Assembly (NCBI RefSeq): GCF_000687995.1
Contig: NZ_JIAC01000001.1
Coordinates: 62,001-126,000, forward strand
DNA from: Selenomonas ruminantium AC2024
GTDB taxonomy: Bacteria; Bacillota; Negativicutes; Selenomonadales; Selenomonadaceae
Reading direction: 5' to 3'
DNA length: 64,000 bases
In this document: positions 52,252-60,177 of the stretch, in pieces
How the letters are laid out: each line of letters begins with the position of its first letter
Position numbering within the stretch: the stretch's first letter is position 1
The notes under the pieces: model-generated
Databases searched by the model: none
Told to the model about the DNA's origin: nothing
What the model saw: only the letters and a program-made list of their open reading frames with translations
Position numbers and translations under genes: made by a program

Positions 52252-53388
52252 CTATTCTCGTTTCTCACAAAATACACACCGGCCTTCACCATAAAATAAT
52301 TTTCCCTTGCTATGCAACCGATGTCGTAGTTTTGCCAACACAGCCTCTCGATTAGGAATATCCAACGAATCCCCCAAGATAAGTATAATATCCTGTCGTG
52401 CTGGAATACCTGCTGTTATCTTCTCCCAATCAGAAACATAGCGAATTGGAAAATCCCTGACAGCCAGTCTTGCTTCCGTCTCATTAAATACAATACCTGA
52501 CAGACGCATTTGTGGATATTTACGATGTAAATAACAAAGATCCAGTCCCACACTGCAACGAATCAGCAATACCTGCTTTTTGGCATCCTCCGATTGCAAA
52601 ACTCCTGTCATTCCATGAAAAACTTTATAATCATATTTTACCTGCCACTTATTAAGGAATTTTTCCTTATTTTCCTGCAATATGCCAGCAAAGAGTTCCT
52701 GTTTAACCCTTGCTTTCTCTGGGTCACTCTCATCCTTAAACGAGGCGCTACCATAGTGATGAATAAAAGTATCTGTGCACAGCAACAATCTCCAGCCAGC
52801 CTGCCGAATGGCAAATGAATAGTCATCATCTTCATAATTTCCTGGACTGTAACGTTCATCAAGGCCACCGAGTTTCTCGTATACTTCATACTTCAACAAA
52901 AAGCAAAATCCTACCAATGTTGGCCAAGTATACCACTTCTGTGTATCCGAATGGTTATAGTCTTCAGAAAAAGCTATCAAATCTTCCATAGTCTGATAAG
53001 AAACATCGATTGCTTGTTGATTAGAACAGTTATTTGTGACGCAGCTTACTGCTCCCACCTTGTCAGCGCTATATAAAGCCCTATGCAAATTATCCAGCCA
53101 TCGTGGAGTCACGATGGTATCACTATTGAGCAATAATAAATCATTGCCAAATGTGGCTGCCTGCATTCCTTGATTACAACCTGCCGGAAACCCCACATTC
53201 TCACGATTTTCCAGCAGTTTTACGTCCTTTTGCTGACGCAACCAGTCTACCGATCCATCTTCTGAAGCATTATCTACCACAATTATTTCATATTTTTTTT
53301 TAGACGTATACGCCCTAATACTCTCAATGCATAAACGCGTATATTCTTGCGTATTATAGCTTACTATTATAATGCTCGTTTTCCTCAT
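52252..53388 (-). CDS. GT2 (rhamnosyltransferase-like) glycosyltransferase
   Basis: A 378-residue protein. Residues 1-~245 are a family 2 transferase: TSIIIVSYNTQEYTRLCIES, IIVVDNASEDGSV, ENVGFPAGCNQGM, LLLLNSDTIVTP and NYEDDDYSFAIRQAGWRL. This pattern is typical of rhamnosyltransferase-type GT2 enzymes. Residues ~275-378 (VLLIRCSVGLDLCYLHRKYP, DIILILGDSLDIPN) look like a shortened methyltransferase-like Rossmann fold without a glycine-rich loop. The start overlaps the previous FkbM stop by four bases (ATGA type). Confidence 0.87.
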   Translation of the reverse strand: MRKTSIIIVSYNTQEYTRLCIESIRAYTSKKKYEIIVVDNASEDGSVDWLRQQKDVKLLENRENVGFPAGCNQGMQAATFGNDLLLLNSDTIVTPRWLDNLHRALYSADKVGAVSCVTNNCSNQQAIDVSYQTMEDLIAFSEDYNHSDTQKWYTWPTLVGFCFLLKYEVYEKLGGLDERYSPGNYEDDDYSFAIRQAGWRLLLCTDTFIHHYGSASFKDESDPEKARVKQELFAGILQENKEKFLNKWQVKYDYKVFHGMTGVLQSEDAKKQVLLIRCSVGLDLCYLHRKYPQMRLSGIVFNETEARLAVRDFPIRYVSDWEKITAGIPARQDIILILGDSLDIPNREAVLAKLRHRLHSKGKLFYGEGRCVFCEKRE

Positions 53389-54191
53389 AATTCCCTAGCT
53401 CCATTGATTTGAATAGGCGATTCTTTTGGCAGGCAGATGACATTTATCGAGGCAATAGATATATTAGCCACAGTTTCCTCATCCACAGGAATTGTCGCTA
53501 TAAATACATTTTCTGGATTATGAAAGAAATTATCTTCATTGTAAAGTGGCGCATTGTGGTCAAAAATACGATATCCCAAAGATTTCGTATATGCTAGCAA
53601 CTTCTCTCTTTTCTGCGGTCTATCAGCTTCCATATAGATAACCGGACGATATTTCTCAATCGTTTTCCGCGCTCCTTGCAGAACGTTTTGCTCCATACCT
53701 TCCACATCAATCTTCATAAAATCACAACGCGGTAACTCCAACGAATCCAACGTTATTACTTGCACTGGCTCTCCAGCCTGACTGTGTTCCAGAGACAATC
53801 CTCCCCAGTTCACTATATCATCAACATCCAACACTGGCACCAAGATTGTACCCGATTTATCGCTGACACATTGTTGCTGACAAAAAACATTAGTTATCCC
53901 ATTTATGGCCATATTTCCTGCCAGCAACTGGAAAACCAATCTTTGCGGTTCAAATGCCCACACCACACCGCTATCTCCTACCAGCTGCGCTAGATGTACT
54001 GTATGTGAACCTATATTAGCTCCAACCTCTACCACTGTATCTCCCGGCTTAATGAAAAATTCAAAAATACGAGCTTCCGACTCAGAATACTCACCATATA
54101 ACTCTAATGATTTCCCAATATATTGATCCCTAGTATTATATATAATCTTCCCATAGCGAAAATCTATACATTTATTCATGCTTTTTCTCAT
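53385..54191 (-). CDS. FkbM-family methyltransferase
   Basis: A 268-residue protein with a compact FkbM fold. It shows FFIKPGDTVVEVGANIGSHT (SAM loop), VVWAFEPQRLVFQLL, and CDFMKIDVEGMEQNVLQGAR, then RPVIYMEADRP. It is full length for a stand-alone member and lacks an extra domain. It probably O-methylates a sugar residue of the glycan. It is coupled to the GT2 gene downstream and follows a TibC-like gene by ten bases. Confidence 0.9.
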   Translation of the reverse strand: MRKSMNKCIDFRYGKIIYNTRDQYIGKSLELYGEYSESEARIFEFFIKPGDTVVEVGANIGSHTVHLAQLVGDSGVVWAFEPQRLVFQLLAGNMAINGITNVFCQQQCVSDKSGTILVPVLDVDDIVNWGGLSLEHSQAGEPVQVITLDSLELPRCDFMKIDVEGMEQNVLQGARKTIEKYRPVIYMEADRPQKREKLLAYTKSLGYRIFDHNAPLYNEDNFFHNPENVFIATIPVDEETVANISIASINVICLPKESPIQINGAREL

Positions 54192-54201
54192 AACTTTTAC
54201 C

Positions 54202-55395
54202 TCATTCCTGCAAACACCGTTGTACCTGCTTCCATACCTGCTCTACCGTAATTTCCCTTGAACACTCTAATTCACGTTCCGTCCCTTGATGATAAGGACA
54301 TAAACTGTTTTTGTCACTCACACGCAAGTCATTATGACAGCCATGACATACCTGATAATTAATGACCCGATAAGGCGTAAAGAATTCATTACTCGGCAAT
54401 GTAAAACCGCTGATCAACACTACTGGCGTTCCAGCAGCATAAGCCAACCAGGAAAGGCCACTGGATACACCAATGAAACAAGCTGCTCCGGCCAGCAATT
54501 CCAAACGTTCTATCAAAGGCCGGTAACCTGTAAAATCTTCTGCTCCTTGCGGAATTCCAGCAACATATCTGCCTTCTCGTAATTCTTGATTACCATCAAT
54601 ACATAGTACCCGATAGCCAGACTCCTGCAATTTTGCTGTAAGAATCTCCCATCCGTGCGGATAGTGCCAACATTTTTTTATTCCTGTGGCCTGAGTAGCT
54701 ATACACACATACGGAAATTTGTCAGCAGTCACAGCGTTTCTGTCCACCAGCCGCAATTTTGGAGGTATTATCGGCATATGCAATATAATACTTCCCATCT
54801 GCGGCAATGGTATCAGACGTGCATCTACTGGCGACAATATCGGTGTATCCTGAAATATTCCCAACACAAAAGCGGCATAGCAGTCCACAGGAAAATCTTT
54901 AACCATTGTTAACTGAGGAAAACATTTGCCAAGCAGCGATGAAAAATTTTCCTGCCACTGACAGACAATCCTACAATTATACCGCTTCTGAAAAGCCAAT
55001 ACATAGGGCATAATGGCCAACATATCCCCCAATGCATTTCCTAAATGCATATATACCAGTTGCCCTGTCACATCCAACTGATGGACAAAAACCAGTTCTC
55101 CATCCTTCATGACTTCTACCTGCCAGGGAATATAATATTTCTCCATAGAAATCAAACACTGCGCGGCAAGTTTTCCGGCAAAATATTCTTGTCCGCTTTC
55201 GCCATCTCTAATGCGGATAAAGAAATCACCGTCAGGCACTTCTAGACGCAGACCAAAATTAAAGTCTAGTTTTAAGCCTGTGATACCTGTATCCCCCTTG
55301 ACTTCACCAGCTAACTTATTCAGTTTTATCAACAATGCTTGCTGATAGGCTGTCATCTCATTCTGCGCTGCGCTAAAAACGACAATCGGTTTCAT
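54202..55395 (-). CDS. TibC/Aah-like O-heptosyltransferase (copy 2)
   Basis: About 397 residues and clearly paralogous to the products at 45675 and 57994: VKGDTGITGLKLDFNFGLRL in the N-terminal beta domain, LGNALGDMLAIMPYVLAF, ATQATGIKKCWHYPHGWEIL, FIGVSSGLSWLAYAAGTPV, and the C-terminal cysteines CHGC...LCPYHQG...LEC. Known relatives transfer heptose to Ser of adhesin autotransporters and need the metal-binding cysteines. I prefer ATG 55395 (MKPIVVF...), which matches the paralogues' N-termini; the frame extends to TTG 55440 within the upstream gene. Confidence 0.83.
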   Translation of the reverse strand: MKPIVVFSAAQNEMTAYQQALLIKLNKLAGEVKGDTGITGLKLDFNFGLRLEVPDGDFFIRIRDGESGQEYFAGKLAAQCLISMEKYYIPWQVEVMKDGELVFVHQLDVTGQLVYMHLGNALGDMLAIMPYVLAFQKRYNCRIVCQWQENFSSLLGKCFPQLTMVKDFPVDCYAAFVLGIFQDTPILSPVDARLIPLPQMGSIILHMPIIPPKLRLVDRNAVTADKFPYVCIATQATGIKKCWHYPHGWEILTAKLQESGYRVLCIDGNQELREGRYVAGIPQGAEDFTGYRPLIERLELLAGAACFIGVSSGLSWLAYAAGTPVVLISGFTLPSNEFFTPYRVINYQVCHGCHNDLRVSDKNSLCPYHQGTERELECSREITVEQVWKQVQRCLQE

Positions 55396-55427
55396 CTCTT
55401 TATCCACCAACTCTATAATATTTCCGT

Positions 55428-56696
55428 CTATTTCACCCAACTACATATTGCTAATGATACAGCTTCCAAAATTTCATCAGGATCAATACCAGCAATACAA
55501 TGGGAAAATTTTTCTTTGCAACCGCCATAAATCAAAACATCTTTGCAATTTCCCGCCGACTTATCCGGCCGTAACATTATCGCCTGCTCTGACCAGGGAA
55601 CAAATCTTGCGCATTCACTATAATACCCCAGCTGTGGATATTCCTTATCCATAGCCTCCCGGTAGCAAGCCACTACGGGCGTCTTCACCGCTGTGGCTAG
55701 ATGCATCATCCCACTGTCATTACCTAGAAATAAATCTGCTTCAGCCAGCACAGCCGCCGCCTCACGCAGCGATGTTTTACCTGTAAGATCAATGATCATA
55801 GCTGAAGCGCAGTTTTCTTGCAAATACCTGCCATCCCCTTTATCCTCAGGCCCTCCCAGCAATACAAAACAAACGTCAATTTTTTTTATTAGCTTTTCTA
55901 TAACTGTATGCCATTGATTAATCGGATATTTATGCGTATCATCACTAGCGCCGATTCCCATGGCGATAATGAGTTTTCCTTGTACCCGTGCAGGGTTCAA
56001 CCACGCTTCAGCTCGAAAACCATCCTCCGATGAATACCAGGCTTCCAGTCGGTCATCAGTAACAGTCCCTCCCACAGCTTGCAACAAGTACAAATAACGC
56101 TCTGTCTCAGCCACAATTTCCGGTGGATTGTAAATGGCCTGCGTCAGCAATGCATGTTCTACCGTCAAATCCAATTCATCATCAAGATACAATAAAGGCA
56201 CGCCACTGCTATAAGCATATCGTCTATAACTGCCACTCATGTAGGCAATAAGCATGGTATCAAATTTTCCACCGCCCCACTGTGGACAAAGGCATAAATC
56301 ATAATAATGTTGCCAAAGATGTACCTTGCAAAACTCTAGCAGGCTCTTCCACCAAACTGGAAAATCAGCCAGAAAATCCGTTGTTTCAAAGCAAAGCACT
56401 TCATTGACATAAGGACAATATTCCAAAAGCGATTTGGTTAACGGACGACAAACCACTGTGATAAATGCATGTGGATAATTGCGTCGCACTTCTCGAATAA
56501 ACGCACTTGTTAAGACCATATCACCAATGGCATCAAAACGTAACAGTAAAATCTTTTTTACTTCACCATCTACACGATAACCTGCTTGTTCAAACGCAGG
56601 TTCCATTATTTTTTGCAGCGCTACGATATCTCCAATATTAACTTGTTCCTTTTCTTCCAACCATCCCTTAGCCAATGCCATCAATTCTTGCTGCAC
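55428..56696 (-). CDS. GT9 (heptosyltransferase-like) glycosyltransferase
   Basis: A 422-residue family 9 transferase. It shows ILLLRFDAIGDMVLTSAFIREV, AFITVVCRPLTKSLLEYC, AMGIGASDDTHKYPINQW, and LFLGNDSGMMHLATAVKTP. The C-terminus has CKDVLIYGGCKEKFSHCIAGI, the same cysteine pattern as the other GT9 copies. The open frame runs 44 codons further upstream, but that part is antisense-like shadow of the previous gene's end. GTG 56696 follows AGAGGT and lies four bases after the upstream stop. It is a tandem paralogue of the next gene upstream. Confidence 0.87.
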   Translation of the reverse strand: MQQELMALAKGWLEEKEQVNIGDIVALQKIMEPAFEQAGYRVDGEVKKILLLRFDAIGDMVLTSAFIREVRRNYPHAFITVVCRPLTKSLLEYCPYVNEVLCFETTDFLADFPVWWKSLLEFCKVHLWQHYYDLCLCPQWGGGKFDTMLIAYMSGSYRRYAYSSGVPLLYLDDELDLTVEHALLTQAIYNPPEIVAETERYLYLLQAVGGTVTDDRLEAWYSSEDGFRAEAWLNPARVQGKLIIAMGIGASDDTHKYPINQWHTVIEKLIKKIDVCFVLLGGPEDKGDGRYLQENCASAMIIDLTGKTSLREAAAVLAEADLFLGNDSGMMHLATAVKTPVVACYREAMDKEYPQLGYYSECARFVPWSEQAIMLRPDKSAGNCKDVLIYGGCKEKFSHCIAGIDPDEILEAVSLAICSWVK

Positions 56697-56700
56697 GATT

Positions 56701-57990
56701 TTACCTCTCCCTTGTCTTTTCCCATAAAGCAATAAAAGCCGCAAGTACCTTTTCTGGCGGAATAGTAGCAATACAATGTGCCGACTTAGCAAAACAACCA
56801 CCATAAATAATTTCATCACGACATGCATCTAATGCTTTTTCCGGCCTTAATGCAACAAAGGGGACCTGCCATGGCGTGAACCGATGATAACCACTAAAGA
56901 CACCTGGTAGAAAATCATCCTTATCCAATGGATCACGGAAAAAAGCCAATACCGGCTTATGCAGAGCTGCTGCCATGTGCAATGTTCCCGTATCATTACC
57001 GATATATAACTGACATGCATCCAGAGCTGCCCCAGTCTCGCGCAGGGATGTCATTCCCACAATATTGACTACTGCATCCTTGGGAAGTTTTTGAATTAAT
57101 TCTGCCGCAACCTGTTTTTCTCCTTGACCGCCTAATATAACAAAACAAAGCTCCGGATACTGTTCCAATATAAGACGCAAAGCCGCTGCCAATAATTGAG
57201 GTGGATATTTACGATTAGGTGTGCCGGCACCAAGACCAACCGCCACACAAGTCTGATGCCGTGAAAATGGCTGTTGTAGTAATTTTACAATCTTCTGACG
57301 ATCTTCTTTACCATACCAAAGTTCCATACTAGTGTCCTGTGGCTTATGCCCTAATGCCTCCAAGACATAAAAAATACGCGCTGCTTCATGAATGTATTCT
57401 GCCGGACTCACCAAAGCTTGTGTTAACAATTCTTCAGCAAAATTAGGCTTTGCTTGAAAATCACCATATACATTAAATACCGTACTACTAAAATCCACAC
57501 GTTCCTTGGCACCGCTTATATATTCCACCAAACGGATTTCATTGCGTAATTGTGCCCACCCCCACAACTTAGATATGCACATATCAAAATGTCGGGGCCA
57601 TAAATACTTTTCAGCGAGATTCAGCAACTCACACCATGCCATTTGTTGGTCAATCTTGAAACTTCGTTCGTCATAAAGAATGTATTCATTTATGTAAGGA
57701 CAATATTTCCAAAGAGCAGCAACCCCAGGCCGTACCAACACGGCAATATACGCCTGTTGATACGCTCGACGCAATTCCCGCATAAATCCAGTGGTGAGCA
57801 CTGTATCCCCCACTGCATCAAACAACAGCACCAAAATCGTTTGCACTGCTCCATTCTTTGATTGGCGTAACCCAGCCTGACGAAAAGCAGGCTCCATAAT
57901 GGCCTGCAGTTTTACCACTGATAATTGGTTAACATCCATTTTCTGTGCCAGAAGCTGCTGACCAGCAAAGTGAAGTGCTTCCATTCCCAT
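56701..57990 (-). CDS. GT9 (heptosyltransferase-like) glycosyltransferase
   Basis: A 429-residue family 9 transferase, tandem paralogue of the 55428 product. Visible motifs are ILVLLFDAVGDTVLTTGFMREL, AYIAVLVRPGVAALWKYC, AVGLGAGTPNRKYPPQL, LYIGNDTGTLHMAAALHKP, and the C-terminal CRDEIIYGGCFAKSAHCIATI. ATG 57990 follows GGAGGCAATAGG. In this segment GT9 and TibC-like genes alternate, which suggests that they act on the same glycan or share the ADP-heptose donor. The donor identity is inference from the family. Confidence 0.87.
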   Translation of the reverse strand: MGMEALHFAGQQLLAQKMDVNQLSVVKLQAIMEPAFRQAGLRQSKNGAVQTILVLLFDAVGDTVLTTGFMRELRRAYQQAYIAVLVRPGVAALWKYCPYINEYILYDERSFKIDQQMAWCELLNLAEKYLWPRHFDMCISKLWGWAQLRNEIRLVEYISGAKERVDFSSTVFNVYGDFQAKPNFAEELLTQALVSPAEYIHEAARIFYVLEALGHKPQDTSMELWYGKEDRQKIVKLLQQPFSRHQTCVAVGLGAGTPNRKYPPQLLAAALRLILEQYPELCFVILGGQGEKQVAAELIQKLPKDAVVNIVGMTSLRETGAALDACQLYIGNDTGTLHMAAALHKPVLAFFRDPLDKDDFLPGVFSGYHRFTPWQVPFVALRPEKALDACRDEIIYGGCFAKSAHCIATIPPEKVLAAFIALWEKTRER

Positions 57991-57993
57991 ATC

Positions 57994-59226
57994 CTATTGC
58001 CTCCCGTGGTCATGTATGCAGCGCTCAATTGCCCGTTTAACCATTGTTGGTGGTATCATGCGCTGACATTCCAGATAATGCTCACTATCTTTTTCATATC
58101 GCTGACAAGCTCTGTCGATATAGTGAATCTTCTCGTCATGAAAACAAAAATGGCATACTCTGGGATTCATAACACGATAACTCTCGGGGAATTCATACCA
58201 AGGTGCTGTAAAACCAGCAATCAAGACAGCGGGACAACCTGCCATCCATGCCAGCCAGGAAAGCCCACTGCTAAGGCCAATGAAAAAGTCCGCATAAGCC
58301 AGCATATCTGCACGTTCGGCCAAAGGATGATTTCCCGTAAAATCTTCTGCCCCAGCAGGTATTTTTACTGTAATGCCGTATTCTGATTGTTCCCGGTCTC
58401 TATCTATACACAGCACTCGATATCCTAAGTTCTTCAAATATGCTACAATTTCTTCCCAACCACCAGGCCAAAGCCATGATTTCGCCACCCCCGAAGCCTG
58501 TACGGCGATGCATACATACGGTTCCTTGATACATCGTGGCTTATGTGGTTGCCATGGGACTCGTGGTGGCAATTGCTCCAGCCCCATAATTTGTTGCACG
58601 GCTGCACGTAAAGGCATCATTTGTCCATTAATGGGCATAAAATGCGGATCCCCCAAACCAGCCGCCAGATAGAATACTGCATAGACATCTTCAGGTACAT
58701 ATTGACATAAAACAAACTGAGGATATGCCTCACGGACAAAATCACGCAAGTTCTCACCAACATCCATAGATATTTGAACATTATGAGACTCTGCATACAT
58801 GGCCACACCTGGCAGGATAGCTAAAACATCGCCCAAACACCTGCTCACAACCATAATATGCACATGCTGCCCTTCCGTGTCAAACTGATGTTCAAAAACC
58901 TTTTGCCCGGCAAAAAAAATCTCCACCAGCCAAGGGATGTAATACTTTTCCTCCGATGCCAATATAACTTCTGATACATCTTCATCAAACAGAATTATCC
59001 CTGTTTCTGCATCCGACAACCTAACATGATAATCCCCTGCCGGAATTTGCAGCCTAAGACCATTGCGAAAATCCAGTTTTACTCCTTCTATACCTGTATC
59101 TCCTGCTACGCCCCCCACATGTATATGCATTTCATTGAAAAATGCATTATTTATTTTTTCGATTCTTTCTTCTTCCTGTTCCGTATAATCATGGCAGGAA
59201 AAATAGTAAAAAGGATATGGAAACAT
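57994..59226 (-). CDS. TibC/Aah-like O-heptosyltransferase (copy 3)
   Basis: About 410 residues. Family segments are VAGDTGIEGVKLDFRNGLRL, VSRCLGDVLAILPGVAMY, VQASGVAKSWLWPGGWEEIV, FIGLSSGLSWLAWMAGCPA, and the C-terminal cysteines CHFC...ACQRYEK...LEC. The CPYH-type turn of the other two copies is altered here but all four cysteines remain. ATG 59226 (MFPYPFYYF) matches the paralogues; GGGGGA lies about twelve bases upstream, which is long. An upstream frame to 59274 is possible. It ends three bases before the GT9 start. Confidence 0.8.
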   Translation of the reverse strand: MFPYPFYYFSCHDYTEQEEERIEKINNAFFNEMHIHVGGVAGDTGIEGVKLDFRNGLRLQIPAGDYHVRLSDAETGIILFDEDVSEVILASEEKYYIPWLVEIFFAGQKVFEHQFDTEGQHVHIMVVSRCLGDVLAILPGVAMYAESHNVQISMDVGENLRDFVREAYPQFVLCQYVPEDVYAVFYLAAGLGDPHFMPINGQMMPLRAAVQQIMGLEQLPPRVPWQPHKPRCIKEPYVCIAVQASGVAKSWLWPGGWEEIVAYLKNLGYRVLCIDRDREQSEYGITVKIPAGAEDFTGNHPLAERADMLAYADFFIGLSSGLSWLAWMAGCPAVLIAGFTAPWYEFPESYRVMNPRVCHFCFHDEKIHYIDRACQRYEKDSEHYLECQRMIPPTMVKRAIERCIHDHGRQ

Positions 59227-59234
59227 AACTGCAT

Positions 59235-60161
59235 CTATTCCCCCTTTTTGGCATTCATGAAATTTATGCACCAATCCACCAACAGTAGAACATAGGCATA
59301 ATTATCACCAAACTCCTGCTGCAAAACAGGCTTTATCCGTTGATTTATCTCTTCCAAAGGATATTGTGCTGCTACGGGAGCAAAATGCCCCCAAAATGAC
59401 AACTTCACTAAAAATGCTAATATCATTTGACGAGAATTCCTGTCGTCAGCTAATTCTGGAATCATCGCCATATAAGTATCCATCTGTCTTACTGCCCTAA
59501 TAACAGAATCCATATATGCCGGAACTTTCTCCAACAGATTCCCTCTGGTTATGGATTTGGGTGTATGTACCAACTCATATAATACTCCCGGAACCATTAC
59601 CACTCTTGATGCTACGAATAAATTCTCCAACGAAAACAAGACATCTTCCAAAAAAACATGCTGATGAAAACGAATCCCACTTTTCATGATTAAATCCCGT
59701 GAAAATAGCTTTTGAACCGCTGAGGTCATAAAATCAAAATTATATACATGTTCCACTCGTTTCTGAAGCAATGACTCCATCAACACTGGTTCTGCTATTT
59801 TATCGCCTGCTTCTGCTGCGATATCAGCCTTATTGATTATTGCCGCCTGATATAGATGCTTCAAATAGTCGGCATGCAAAATATCATCAGCATCCACGAA
59901 TGCCAAAAATCGTCCTTTAGCCCTCTCTATTCCCGCATTTCTTGTTAAACCGGCCCCCATATTTCTCACATTCTGCCACAACTTTACCTGCGGCAATCCA
60001 CAGTAAAGACGCTGACACAATTCATAGCTCCCATCCGTTGACTGGTCATCAATCAGTAAAATCTCTATATTGTTTAATGTTTGCCCCAAAATACTATCTA
60101 TGGTTTTCTGCAAATATTGTACTTTATTGTAAACTGGCACAATTACCGATACGCTGACCAT
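59235..60161 (-). CDS. GT2 glycosyltransferase
   Basis: A 308-residue family 2 transferase: VSVSVIVPVYNKVQYLQKTI, LLIDDQSTDGSYELC, RNAGIERAKGRFLAFVDADD with the DxD motif, and FLEDVLFSLENLFVASR. It is full length for simple GT2 enzymes. There is no membrane segment. ATG 60161 follows AAGGGGGATAGGG. It lies sixteen bases after the 1003-residue gene and its 3' end abuts the third TibC-like gene. Donor and acceptor are unknown. Confidence 0.9.
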   Translation of the reverse strand: MVSVSVIVPVYNKVQYLQKTIDSILGQTLNNIEILLIDDQSTDGSYELCQRLYCGLPQVKLWQNVRNMGAGLTRNAGIERAKGRFLAFVDADDILHADYLKHLYQAAIINKADIAAEAGDKIAEPVLMESLLQKRVEHVYNFDFMTSAVQKLFSRDLIMKSGIRFHQHVFLEDVLFSLENLFVASRVVMVPGVLYELVHTPKSITRGNLLEKVPAYMDSVIRAVRQMDTYMAMIPELADDRNSRQMILAFLVKLSFWGHFAPVAAQYPLEEINQRIKPVLQQEFGDNYAYVLLLVDWCINFMNAKKGE

Positions 60162-60177
60162 TCCCTATCCCCCTTAT

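Noticed and set aside
55428-56828. N-terminal extension of the GT9 frame with a very hydrophobic start that looks like a membrane anchor.
   Set aside because: The extension overlaps the end of the upstream GT9 gene; GTG 56696 with a good ribosome site is the better start.
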